Part shown: piece after piece, positions 26,327 through 37,270 of the stretch
Numbering within the stretch: position 1 is the stretch's first letter
How the letters are laid out: each line of letters starts with the position of its first letter
Source: Cerrena zonata
Lineage: Eukaryota; Basidiomycota; Agaricomycetes; Polyporales; Cerrenaceae
Assembly: GCA_038087015.1 (NCBI GenBank)
Contig: JASBNA010000064.1
Location: 124,001-188,000, forward strand
Direction: 5' to 3'
DNA length: 64,000 bases
Program-made: the position numbers and the translations under genes
Notes under the pieces: generated by a model
The model's database searches: none
Told to the model about the DNA's origin: nothing
The model's input: the letters and a program-made list of their open reading frames with translations, nothing else

Positions 26327-27246
26327 AACGACTTCAACGTTTCTTCCCGGTTCCATCCCTCGGCTCCAGTACGTTTGTATGATTATTTACTCGAAGCGGT
26401 TATGCCATGTGTTTCCATAGAAGGATCAAGATTTAGATACCAGTATGAGTGTGTGTCCACCTACTACCACGACATGCTTCTTACCCCGTTTGTACTACTC
26501 TGTAACGCTCAACACCAATAGGATCAACGCCAATAGGGACAACCATACCTTCCCATTCGATCAGATCTGGGATGTTAGCTTGCGTGTCTCAAACAATGAT
26601 CTAATTTAAGTTATCCCCATTCGCTGGGTGCGTACCTTCAAGTCGCTGAACAATCGATCCCCTCTTTCCAATTTGAATGCCTTCGCCATCTGATACTCGA
26701 CTTCCAACCCTGTCAACTGCCACCTTCCCGAGCACGCACTGTGTCACGGGCGATTGGTAATATCCCCACTGTGGGTCATTTCACTCGATAAGAAGTGAAC
26801 CTCATTGTTTCGGTGCGTTGCTGGTTGAGTCTCAGCTCCTTTCGGAGATGGTAAAATGGGGTTCAGCCCGTGGTTCGTTCTTGACGTTGGGTGAAAGTTG
26901 AACCCGAAGTAGCCCGTCGGAGGACGAGAGTTGCGAGGAACGTTGACTCCATGGGGCTGTCTAAGGCTATCCCCAGGTGCTCAATTGTAGCAGGTTCTGT
27001 CAATACAGATAACGTGACAGCGCTGCTGGATGATGTAATAATGATTGACTGTTCATTTGTGCGTGACGAAGAGAAACGAGGTACTTGGTTAGAAGGAAAA
27101 GGTGTTGTCTCGGGATATATAAAGAATTACAACATAATTTAGAGACAAGAGACAAATATGTGCAGTAAACGTAGTACAGTAGGAGCAGTCCAAGTATTAT
27201 AAATAATTAGCGAAGCTGTAGGAATTATGCGAGGATTATTCTTCCT
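26327..27246. other. Intergenic with one possible gene fragment
   Basis: Contains the spliced minus-strand fragment listed at 26481-26755; otherwise no gene is seen. Confidence 0.4.
26481..26755 (-). pseudogene. Possible gene fragment, unidentified
   Basis: On the minus strand an open frame from about 26755 to 26636 (including GKVAVDRVGSRVSDGEGIQI) joins across a 57-nt GTACGC...GCAAG intron to 26481-26578 (ANIPDLIEWEGMVVPIGVD, ending VVQTG and stop). The two parts share phase and read like a real protein end of about 70 residues. I cannot find a start codon or an upstream exon, and I do not recognise the family. It could be the remnant of a lost gene or the end of one whose upstream exons I missed. 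Confidence 0.3.
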
Positions 27247-27854
27247 TCAATAGTCGTCGTAGTATCGTGAACGGTATGGGTCCCAGCTCCTTGCTCTTCT
27301 GTGACCATGGTGATGATGGTGGTGATGTCGACGTCGAGGCATCTCTACCACAACATCTCGATGCCCATAGCCCAAGCCTGCACTGGATAATGGACGTCTT
27401 GGGTAGTGATGGTGCGATGAACCGTATCCCGAATGATGGTGACCTCCATAACCTCCACTGTAACCTCCATAACCGCCTCCATAACCTCCGCCATAGCCGT
27501 AACCTTGGGAGGCATATTGGGGCTGAGGTTGGACGACGGTAACTGAAGGATGTGTGCCACCATAGCCACCGTACCCACTACTATACCCGCCCGTTGTCAT
27601 TGGCATTCCTCCACCCTGGACGACGGTAGGCCCCTGCCCTTGCCCGTATGCATATCCGCCTGTAGCAGGTAACCCGGATTGTACAACTACTGGCGTGCTT
27701 TGGTATGCACCACCTTGTAATGGAACTGCGGTCTGGGCAGGCGTTCCAGAGACGACCTATAGAAACGACGTATGAAGATCATAAGCTTTGTTGGAAGAAA
27801 GGAGATTTGGCGTACCTGAACGTTGGGTATTGATGATCCGCCATAATAAGTCAT
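27247..27854 (-). CDS. Gly/Tyr/His-rich low-complexity protein
   Basis: Two exons, 27816-27854 and 27247-27756, join at a GTACGC...TATAG intron to give 182 residues starting MTYYGGSS. Residues about 80-140 are a Gly/Tyr repeat (GYGGGYGGGYGGYSGGYGG). A basic His-rich block follows (RRRHHHHHHHGHRRAR) and the end is DPYRSRYYDDY. There is no signal peptide and no hydrophobic segment. The composition resembles RGG/YG-type low-complexity domains that can condense, and the His run could bind metals; both are inference. Similar short Gly/Tyr/His proteins are widespread in basidiomycetes without a known role. It lies between two NmrA-like paralogs in opposite orientation. Confidence 0.65.
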
Positions 27855-28377
27855 GTTTGGATATTTAATAAGTCGATATTCAGTAGGGGATGTTAGAGGA
27901 TGTTCATGTATCGAAAGTTAAGAAGATAATGTGTTCTGCTCAGCCAGTCATCGACCCAGCTATTATATATTCCCCGGATAGCCCGTCGAAGTCGAAATCA
28001 TGGGGTCCTTGTGAACAGCTTCGGACTGTGACGCTCCAACTGATGTCAGACTTCCGACGACAAGTCGGCACGTATATCTATGATAGGTAAGTATGCAAAC
28101 CACTCCAACAGAGTGAATGTAACGAACCTTTCTTCATACTGTAGATCATGCTAAGGACATGTTATAGACGCTGAACTGTCAAATAGTACCCCACATGCCG
28201 AGTGAGTATGGTGTAAAAGTGGATCCAACATCCCCTTCTTGGTATCCTTACGGTTGGTGCCGCGCTGTTTCTAGTTGAGTTCATTGAAGACCCGGACGCG
28301 GAGTCGGAGAGGAAATAAGGGCGAATTTCCAAATCGATTGTAGGGTTACAAATTCATCTTGGCATCGTACATTATAT
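27855..28377. other. Intergenic, no gene seen
   Basis: Promoter side of the Gly/Tyr/His-rich gene and 3' flank of the NmrA-like gene at 28378. No further feature could be supported. Confidence 0.5.
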
Positions 28378-29763
28378 CTACTTGCTTAAAGTTTGCAACG
28401 TCGCCTGAGCCTGCGGAAATATACTCTTGAGCATGTCATCCGTGGTTTTAACAGGAGTCCATCCAAGTGCACGAGAACGATTTCCTCGGCATCGTGCATT
28501 CGCTCCCACTTTGTTTCCCCGTTCCTTTAGATAGGTAGAAGTGAGCACAACGGAAAAATGGAGATACTTGACGACTTCTTACCACCGATCCAACGTACTT
28601 GATGAGCTCCTCATCGCTCATCGCCGTTGGTTCAGGATCTTTTAGCACTCCCAACCGAACGAGCGCATCCCCGATAGTTCTAGAGAACTCGTACAGCGAG
28701 TATTCACCGCTATCCGTGAAGAAATAACCTTCTCTTCCATGTCCAACACGATTGTTGTCTTTCCTAATGGAATTGAATAGGATTATATAGAAATCTGCCA
28801 CTTAGAGTCAGAGTTGAAATTGTTTAGCTTTGATTGTGTCAGTTAAGGCGGCAATACACAAACTTACACTCGTCAATGTCGACACTGGTCCACACGCAAA
28901 GGCCTTTTCCGACCATGGGTACCTGACCCCTTACAACACTAGCTTTGATAGTCATGGGTATTTGCTTCGAGTATGGGTTTTGGATTCCAGCGTCGACGAG
29001 TGCACTAGAGACAATCCCATACACGGTTCCCGGAATGACGATGTAAGATTTGAGATGACCTGGATTGCGTCCATGTTAACATTGTAGTGACACAACAAAG
29101 TTGAGTTTGTTTACACACCTTCTATGTCTGCTTCCTTGACTTTGATATCAACTGGGCGATGAGGCTGGTTGGGTGGGAGGGCTTCAATCTGATCTGGGTT
29201 CATGTCGTCATAGATTGTGTCCGAGCGGTACATTCCCTTGGCTTGGTCATTTATGACTTGTGCTCCAGACTAGGTAACTCAGCTGACATCAGTACTATTT
29301 TGAAGTTGCCAAGACTTCTTACTGTATGAACGAGAATAGGCATTATTCCAGTCGATTCGTGTCTCTTTTTCAGACCCGCGATGACTGCCTGGATGGCAGG
29401 AACGTCGTTACTGCTCGCCTACAATATTTAAACCATTATGTCGAGTTCAAACATTGATCAAAAGAACTCACTGTGGAAAAGACAACATGTGCTTGTGAAG
29501 CAAGTACTTCGACCTTCTCCCTGTCATCGGTTGAGCCCTGTACGACATTGATACCGAAGGACTTTAGCTTTTCGCTCTTCTCTGCAGAACGGACAAAAGC
29601 GGTGATAGCAAATGTCTCATGTTCCGGGTGAGCTAAGAGACGAGAGAGGATACAGCCCCCGATATAACCTGCATGACTCGTCATAAAGAAGATGCGTTGG
29701 CACCAAACCATACGTAGGCTTGCCTGTCGCACCAAGAATGAAAATAGGGATAGAATTAGACAT
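28378..29763 (-). CDS. NmrA-like NAD(P)-binding epimerase/reductase, copy 2
   Basis: Seven exons join in frame: 29724-29763, 29472-29668, 29323-29418, 29119-29269, 28868-29059, 28583-28800 and 28378-28524, for 346 residues. The start MSNSIPIFILGATG gives a Rossmann motif that continues GYIGGCI after the intron, so GxxGxxG is intact. The body matches the copy at 24978: QAHVVFST, YDDMNPDQIEALPPNQPHRP, YIVIPGTVYGIVSS and DSGEYSLYEFSRTIGDAL. The first intron again begins with GC (GACAG/GCAAGC), at exactly the same codon as in the copy at 24978. The 59-nt intron between the 151- and 192-nt exons is absent from that copy. Function is as unknown as for the paralogs. Confidence 0.86.
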
Positions 29764-30266
29764 AGCTTACAACCCAATTTTCTGTGAAGTCTGAGGTTTG
29801 AAGCTTGAAGCTTGAAAACTCGGAATTTATGTTCAATGGTGAAACAAAAATACCACTGGATCACAATTTAGATTGTCAGTTGAGTGCTGACTCGATTCCC
29901 GCAGCGAAGGTATGTGAAATCCGAGTCATACGTAGCACTGGCTTTAGCAAAGAACCATTCAGTAGGCTGATCACTGACGTCATGCCTTGGGTCCTAGGAG
30001 AAGCCGGAAGAAGGTGAGAACGCATGAGAGTAACTCAAAGACCGGACAAACTTACTTTCAATGACCTCATCTACCAACACGATACAGAGCTCATTGTCTC
30101 ATCGCTTGGTACTTACCTTCCATTAGCGAGCTTTTCGAACCGGCATCCCACAAGACCGATATGTGAGCGAATGTTCTAGACATAATACAACCATTTGCGA
30201 GAGAAGGGTCCAGGAATCTCCGACCTTGTACTAGGGTATCATCATGATCTAGACTGCTACGTCATC
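29764..30266. other. Intergenic, promoter of NmrA-like copy 2
   Basis: 503 bp between the stop of the spartin-like gene and the start of the NmrA-like gene, both minus strand. No gene seen. Confidence 0.5.
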
Positions 30267-31381
30267 CTAATGCCCTGATCCTTCCTTCTGATGCTGTTCT
30301 CTACTATTCTTCTCTTTGTGTAGTCGATTCTCCGTGGAGACTGCACCATTCAGTGCACCTGAGGCCAAGGTTGCCCCGCTAGTTAGCCGCGTGGCCTGGC
30401 CAGCCATGCCAACAACGTTATCTACGCTGCGTGCTAGGTTTCCTGAGACGGAGCGCGCCTCTGGACCTAGATCGTTTTCTAAAATAGAGCTAGCCCCGTT
30501 AGCCAGCGAGTTCTTGACGTCAGCGATGCCGTCCCCGATACCTCTCGTAGAGGAATCGTAGGCATTGGACGTAGCGTTCAGCCTTCGGACATTTTCTTCA
30601 GTCGCTGGAACAACACGAGCAGTCATCCACGAACCAGCTGAGGAAGCCGCCGAACCGACTGCAGAAGTTACTAAGCTGGCAGCACGAAACAACGACTCTG
30701 TGGCTGACGAACTCGTCGAGGTGGTTGTATGAAACGACCGGGGGACCTCAACGGGTGATTTGGTGGGTGGGTTTTCTCGAAGGTACCTAACCATAAGCAT
30801 GAGAAGCATGTCCTGCCACAGGTATTGGGAATCGGAATCCAACTCTTTGGTGGCTTCTTGGATCCTGCGTGCGATCCTGTAAGTGCTCTCGCGGACACTC
30901 CTGCCGACTTCATCACCTGCGGCCTCGATACCCTCTTTGAGCAACCCGTGCTCCAAGAGGATACTCTCGAACGTATCCCTTAGTCGGGATAGTGGAGTAT
31001 CAGGCTCCTTCACTCCGTCGGGCAGAATGATCTTCACGTATCTTCGTACCGTGACTGTACAGTCAGAACGGCTACTAAGGAACCGTGTAATGATTATTCT
31101 CACCCTTCTGCCTCTGTGATTGGAGGTGCAAAGACGTAAGCCGCCTCATTGTTCGCCAGAGTGCCAAACAATGTCGACCTGAACAGTGGGAAAGCCGCTT
31201 TGCCCACAGACAGGGTCATAATAGGCAATTTGTCTTTCTGTTCCGTGCTGACCTGCTCCTCGGGTGACGAATGTAAGTAAAGATTAAGGTCTCCATCTGC
31301 CAGTCGGATAGCAGAGTCGCCAAGGACATGTTTGGCGACAGTGTGGGGTATCGTGAGTGCGGGGGATAGTTCAGAGGACAT
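30267..31381 (-). CDS. Senescence/spartin-domain protein
   Basis: Two blocks make one protein of about 361 residues: 31104-31381 (MSSELSPALTIPHTVAKHVL onward) and 30267-31074. The first part ends in the short beta-strand region GTLANNEAAYVFAPP. The second continues VRRYVKIILPDGV, then a helical region with LEHGLLKEGIEAAGDEVG, and ends with small-residue segments (SLVTSAVGSAASSAG, GMAGQATRLTSGATLASGAL) typical of the senescence/spartin-associated domain. Members bind lipids and localise to lipid droplets, endosomes or membranes under stress. The junction is unclear. The in-frame solution is a 29-nt intron (31075-31103), shorter than all others here, while the normal-sized 49-nt alternative ending in ACAG at 31054-31055 gives a stop. 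A single-base error could explain this. Family call is reasonably firm; the junction is not. Confidence 0.7.
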
Positions 31382-31542
31382 GATAGGTGGGAAAGAGAGA
31401 TGTGTTTGAAGGAGGGAAGGGAGAATTTAACGTAGCAAGCGTTTCGACTAACTAGCCTTTGGTATGATGTCAATGTCATGTGGCCCTAAAATAGGGTTCG
31501 GGTGAATCGGGGATAGACATTTGGTGGAAATAGAATATTCAA

Positions 31543-33399
31543 TCATAGAGTGAAAACATGGATGCTGCTCAGATCGCCATCTGAAGAGGAGGCAGAGGAC
31601 TAGAAAGAGAACCCATTAAACTCAGGAAAGGAATGCTAAAGAATTAAACTTACTTTCATGCCAATCAACCGTTCTTCATCAATCATGAAGCCGGAATAAT
31701 TGAATACTCCGATGCGAGTAGAAATTGCGTATGGCAGACGTGTCATTACATCCTTTGTGAAAAGCTGTTTGGCAGCAACTGCGTGCTCCTTGTTATGAAC
31801 CGTGTAGGTCGTCTCTTTTGATCTCTTCCTATAAGGATCGCAGGGATCGGTGACACGTTTTGGATGAACATTGAAGTCAAGAACGCATATTCGGTAGAGA
31901 GACGACGGCCAGGCCAGCGGATTGACAGGTAGTGGCGGAAGGACAACTCGATGACCTTGCACGTATCTACAAAGGTAGGTGTTAGCACATCAACTTCCAG
32001 TAATTCGAGGCGGAAGCATCTACCTGAGCCATTGGTAATGTACGTGGTTCTCGATAAACCTCGTGTTCGCCGGTCCCCATTTCTCCCATTGGTATACCGG
32101 AGGCACATACATCTGGCCAGACACCAACTGCTCCTGTTTGGGGATCAGGCTTTCCAGGAACTCGCTCTTCATAAATATGTGGTATCGCATTTGTGGCCCG
32201 TACGTGATAGTCATCATGTATACTCTAGCATTCTCATCGGTGGTGAATGGTTTTCCAGAAGTGATGTCCCCCGCTAAGAACGGCGCCGAGTGTGTGGCAA
32301 AATGATGCACTGTTCTCATCGGTTGTATCTCTGGCATAGCGAGGGTTGCCCAAAGCGTGGGTGCGACATCGGGCTCTGCGTCTCCATCGAAGGAATAAAT
32401 ATGGATAAACCCTTTACCGTGAATAGAATTGATCAGATACGTCCTATTGCTCAAGAAACCGAAGTCCCAAGTTGCAGGCGGCAATTGCGGGAAACCGGTT
32501 GGATGGTCCTGAGGGACAACACCTTCGTCTGCAGGATCTGCTTCACAACGAAGGACGAGCTTCCCAGTGCGCCAGTTCCATATCAGTAAGGCGGGGTTCT
32601 GAAGCCAGAAAAAGAGCCCGATCATGTCGTCGACGATTTGTATGAAACAACTAGTGATCCGACCCAGTGTTTGGCATTGCAGGGTACGGAACTTGGCCAG
32701 TTTGTGCGGAGAATTTGTGCTAATTGTACGCAAGGTGAACACTGACGCTTTCAGGATTTATACTGATCAGATCCCAACGTCAGTAAGAAAAAGTCACTTT
32801 AGGCAGGAACCTACCTTTCGTCAATTTCTACAATAGCGAGAAGATCTTGTGACGGATCAATTGCAAAGTCCCTTGATGGCACACCCATGTCCTCGCGGAT
32901 AGGTCCTCCTTGCGCGGGTATCTCTCGTTGGGAGATCTATGGTTGTGAGGTGCCTGGCCCCAGGGGACGGAGCCCATAGTTTTTGCAAAGACGCCACCAA
33001 CGAGTTCATAGGCATGGCACAGTCCGTCCAAGTTCAGTTCAGTGGATTTTGTCCAATTCAAGGTACGCCATCTGGCCCTTCGATTGAGAAGAAGTTGCAA
33101 ACGCTCTGCTGTTGGCAGAGAACTAGGGGTTCTAGCGCCGTCGATCATACCATCCGCCCCTAGTTCGATGAGGTATTGCATTTCAACTGAATCTTTGATG
33201 GCTTTGTTGAAGTATTTGCAGACCTACGGAGCATTAGAGAAAACAGAAGGTCATGTCTATGAGTAAGCTCAATGTCTGCGTGATACCATAAAGAGAATCA
33301 TACCGCTTCGCATTTGAGGATATCACGGTAACCCAAGTATCTAAGCACTGTGAGCAGGAGCTCGGGAGGAATGTTGAGAATAAAGGGTCTGGTCATCAT
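31543..33399 (-). pseudogene. F-box/WD-like protein gene with several frame shifts
   Basis: Exons can be placed at 33304-33399, 32815-33223, 32024-32762, 31654-31966 and 31543-31599. The N-terminus has a clear F-box (LNIPPELLLTVLRYLGYRD, then ILKCEAVCKYF) that would bind Skp1 in an SCF ligase; the rest is a beta-rich domain typical of this agaricomycete family. Reading is broken. Near 32980 the frame moves from ELVGGVFAKTM to HLTTIDLPTRD, near 32900 to REDMGVPSRDFAIDPSQ, and at about 32731 from SVSVHL to RTISTNSP. Each needs one base too many. A 56-nt intron (32937-32992, weak GTCTTT donor) could replace the first two shifts but not the third. The C-terminus matches the gene end at 2-240. It is either a decaying duplicate or a working gene with sequence errors. 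Confidence 0.72.
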
Positions 33400-33939
33400 G
33401 GTGTGTAGCTAAAACGAGTTGTCGTGGTATCTGAGAAGGTGGTTAACAAGAAACAAGCAAGCCTGAGATGAAAGAAGCAGCATACCGAGGTCCGGGAATA
33501 CTGGTCAGTGCGCCAAAGGCACCGTGTATGCGGTGTCTTTCGAAACAGATTACTCTGAACAACGTCCGGGACGAATGCCGCAGGGTGATAAGTATGGGAA
33601 GAAGCAGAGACGGAGGTCCGTGGTAATCTAGTTACTGCTTTGTCAGAGTGTGGCACGCCAATGGCCAGCGGGGCACTGTTTTAAATTACAGCCACATGTA
33701 GACTGACTCACTAAAGAAAGCAAGGAAAGATGATATCTTTTACCAAGTCGCAGAAGTACTGGCCGATCAGTGTAAGTAAGTAAAGTATTTACGACTCGAT
33801 GTACCAACTTTCTTTATGATATCATTATTGATCGGGTAAATGAGACTGTGTTCATAGGGTTAGGGCTATGATGCCACGTGGCAGTGAGCTCGGCGTAACT
33901 CTTGCTCTAGTCTTTTACTATACAGCTTTCAGTGTTCAC

Positions 33940-33954
33940 CGTCGTCGTCGTCGT
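33940..33954. repeat. (CGT)5 triplet repeat
   Basis: Five uninterrupted CGT units upstream of the GPI13 gene. Confidence 0.8.
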
Positions 33955-34047
33955 ATTATCTTTGGTCTGACTGGGTGAGTGTATCCGTAATTCTGAATTT
34001 CACCAGTTGTGACAGCCAGTGGTACACAGAGCTTATAGTCGCTAGCT

Positions 34048-34099
34048 GGTTCAATCTGGATAGTCAGTGTTGACGCGGCTAGTCTATCCAGATTGAACC
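34048..34099. repeat. Perfect 16-bp inverted repeat (hairpin)
   Basis: GGTTCAATCTGGATAG (34048-34063) is followed after a 20-nt spacer by its exact reverse complement (34084-34099). It lies 116 bp upstream of the GPI13 ATG. It could be a small transposon footprint, a foldback element or a structured 5' leader. Confidence 0.85.
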
Positions 34100-34214
34100 G
34101 TCTAGTGTCCCAAGTCAACTAATGCCCTCTGTAACTTGAATATATAATATACGTAGCTGAGAACTCACATATTTTATTTTGCAAACTTAGGTGTATATCC
34201 AGGGTGTCTCATAC

Positions 34215-37200
34215 ATGTGGCCTCGAGGAACCTCTTTTCTTTGCTGGGTTCTTACAGTTCACCTCATAGGAATATGGCTATTCACTCGCGGCTTTCTTCT
34301 TACTCGGCTGGCTCTTTCTGAAGTCAATTCTTGTGATCAATCGGATTCAGAATGCACACTACCTCCCTCGTACAAGCGTACTGTAGTGTTAATCATCGAC
34401 GCCTTACGATTCGACTTCATTTCTCCGCATCCCCCAGTCCCGACTTCACCGTACTATCATCATGTTCTGCGAACACCTGTTGACCTTTCCAAAGCTCATC
34501 CTAGTCGCTCTGTAATATTTAATTCATTCCCAGACCCACCTACAACTACTCTACAACGTATAAAAGGAATTACTACAGGATCCTTGCCCACTTTTGTCGA
34601 CATGGGATCTAATTTTGGTGCTTCTTCTATCTTAGAGGACTCTTTGATCAGACAACTTCATTCAGCAGGGAAAAGGGTAAGCCACGCAACCATATACCCT
34701 TCGCAAACCAGTTTACGACCGTTTTGGTGACAGATAGCATTTATGGGAGACGATACGTGGATGTCAGTCTTTCCGACGTCGTTCGATCCTAATATGACAC
34801 ATCCTTATGATTCATTCAACGTCGAGGATCTTCACAGTGTGGACTTGGGTGTCATTGAAAACCTATTTCCCCTTCTACGTCAGCCTAACAAATCATGGGA
34901 CTTCCTTATAGGCCATTTCCTCGGAGTGGACCATGTTGGACATCGTCTAGGCCCTGACAACCCAACCATGCAATCGAAGTTGCAACAAATGGACGACGTA
35001 ATTCGGGACGTTGTCGATCTATTGGACGATGACACCCTGCTTGTTGTCCTTGGTGATCACGGTATGGACAGAAAAGGCGACCACGGAGGCGACGGAGAAT
35101 TGGAAACCTCCGCCGGGCTCTGGTTCTATAGCAAGTCCCGGCCGCTAGTTGACTTGAAAGCGGAAATCCCTGCCTACCTCTTGATCAACCGCACTTTCCC
35201 CGATGCAGAGATTGCCCACCGCTCGGTACAACAAATTGACTTGGTACCGTCATTATCTCTTCTTCTTGGCCTTCCTATTCCGTTCAATAGCCTGGGTACC
35301 ATTATCCCAGAGCTCTTCTGGAAAGGTCGTACTAGCACCTCATTCGAACACGCGTTGAAGATTAACGGTGCTCAGGTTAAGCGTTACCTCGATGCTTATC
35401 GGTCTAGTCCTGCTGGTGGGGAGTTGGACTCAGCATGGGACGAGATTGAGAACGCCTGGAGGGGTGCTGCGGCGGGAAACATGCCTTCGTTGACAATGAA
35501 CATGTTTACTCGGTATGCCTTGGAAGCATGTCGAATACTATGGGCACAATTCAATGTCAGTCTTATGACATTAGGTTTGTCGATATTACTTCTGGGTACG
35601 GTTGCTGCATTTGCTATGTACGATTCGTTGAGCCGAATGGCACAGTGGGAACCATGGCTGGATCGAGTGGCAAGCACTACTTTGCGATGGTCATTGATCG
35701 GCACCACATCTGGATTCGCAATTGCTTTACCAGCTCGATCCTTTGTGAAGGACATAGCCATCATTGACTACGTCTTGTTCGGTGCCGCATTAGCATCGTC
35801 TGTTCAGGTCATCCGAGCAGGCCTACCCTTATCCCGCCTCAAGAGTTTTGGGTATTCCTCACTCCCCCTCCCCCTCATCCTGCACACACTCTCGTTCATG
35901 TCCAACTCATATACGTTCTGGGAAGATCGCGTCATCCCATATCTCCTGTTGACATCCGTAATACCATCCGTCCTGACGGGTTTCGCAGCTCCGACACCGC
36001 GTCTCCGAAAATGGATTTTATCCTTCTCTTACTATTCGGAATATGTGTGCGTCTCATTGCGATCAGCACTGTGTGTCGGGAAGAACAACAACCTTACTGT
36101 CACGTCACTTTCTTCTCTGGGTCCACGGTCACAGCCCCTCCGAGTCTCGTCCTTGCAATCGTGCTGCCTACAGCAGCAGCTCTGCCATGGGTCACCCGGC
36201 AATATCTCAGAGTATCAAAATCCGACCAAGGATTAGCAGCTATCCTGTTACCAACGGTCTTCCCGGGCGTCTTGACGCTATCATCATTCGTATGGATATT
36301 AGAGTGGGTTGAAACAGCACAACTGTTCGGTGCATCGTGGTCCGGGATTTTACGCTTGACGCGTACGCTCCTTGCATGGCTGTCCATGGGTACGGTGTCT
36401 ATTGTCGCAGTCATTCTTTGGTGGAGCATTCCATTATGCATCAAAGTTGAAACCAACGCACCCAGCGCACATCAGAAAAAAGAAGTCACCGTGATCGGAT
36501 ATGCAAACGCTTTTGGCTCCCCATACCTCATTTTCTGGTTGATCATCTTCAGCTTGGTCTTCGCCACAAGCCAATCGACAGGTCAGGTCATTCTTGGCCT
36601 AGCTACTATCGCATTATTGTCATTCTTAGAAGTAGTGGATAGTGTCCGAGACGTTCGAGCACTAAACCTCGCGTTCGTGTCCACGAAACCTTCCGAATTC
36701 CTCACACAAACCCAAGAAACCAGCCACACGCTATCGTCAGTCGGTCTTCGGTTCTCCGAAATCACGCCCATTGCTTTGTTAGCACTACAGGTATTCTATG
36801 GTACCGGACATCAAGCTGTTATTTCCACTATCCAGTGGAAATCCGCTTTCTTGCTCACGTCAACTTTAACTTACCCCTTGTCCCCACTTCTTGTCATCCT
36901 CAACTCCTTTGGTCCTACCTTTGTATTCACTCTCGCGGTCCCATTGATCGCACTCTGGAACACTCCTCCCCTCCCATACCCACCATCGACAGCACATAAC
37001 GCCTCCCTCAGGGCTGCTCTTGGTATCTCGCTCTACTATGCAACTCTCTTATTGGGCAGCGCGATCAGCTCAGCTTGGCTGAGGCGCCATCTCATGGTAT
37101 GGAAAGTGTTCGCGCCTCGTTTTATGGTCGCGGCAGTGTCGTTGATCGTAGTGGATCTCGCCGTGGTTATCGGGTTTGGAATTGGCTTTGGCCGGATCAG

Positions 37201-37270
37201 ACAAGCTGTTGGGAGGGTGTTCAGGAATATGCCTGGCGCAAATGAAGCAGCGGGTACAAAACAAAATTAA
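34215..37270 (+). CDS. GPI13: GPI ethanolamine phosphate transferase 3 (PIG-O/Gpi13), one frameshift
   Basis: Exon 34215-34676 joins 34734-37270; about 999 residues once the shift is allowed for. An N-terminal signal anchor (about 5-30) precedes the lumenal alkaline-phosphatase-fold domain: VVLIIDALRFDF with the metal-binding Asp, FLGVDHVGHRLGPDNP, and LGDHGMDRKGDHGGDGE with metal-binding Asp and His. Ten or more membrane helices fill the C-terminal half, including the diagnostic STVCREEQQPYC. It transfers phosphoethanolamine to the third mannose of the GPI precursor in the ER, the group later joined to proteins. At the four-A run 36008-36011 the frame changes: upstream reads APTPRLRK, downstream MDFILLLLFGICVRL. 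One extra A restores a continuous match. Since the gene is essential in yeast, a sequencing or assembly error is the likeliest explanation. Confidence 0.9.

Larger units (their letters stand above)
33400..34214. other. Intergenic with hairpin and short triplet repeat
   Basis: Lies between divergent genes. It holds a (CGT)5 run at 33940-33954 and the perfect inverted repeat at 34048-34099; no gene is seen. Confidence 0.5.
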
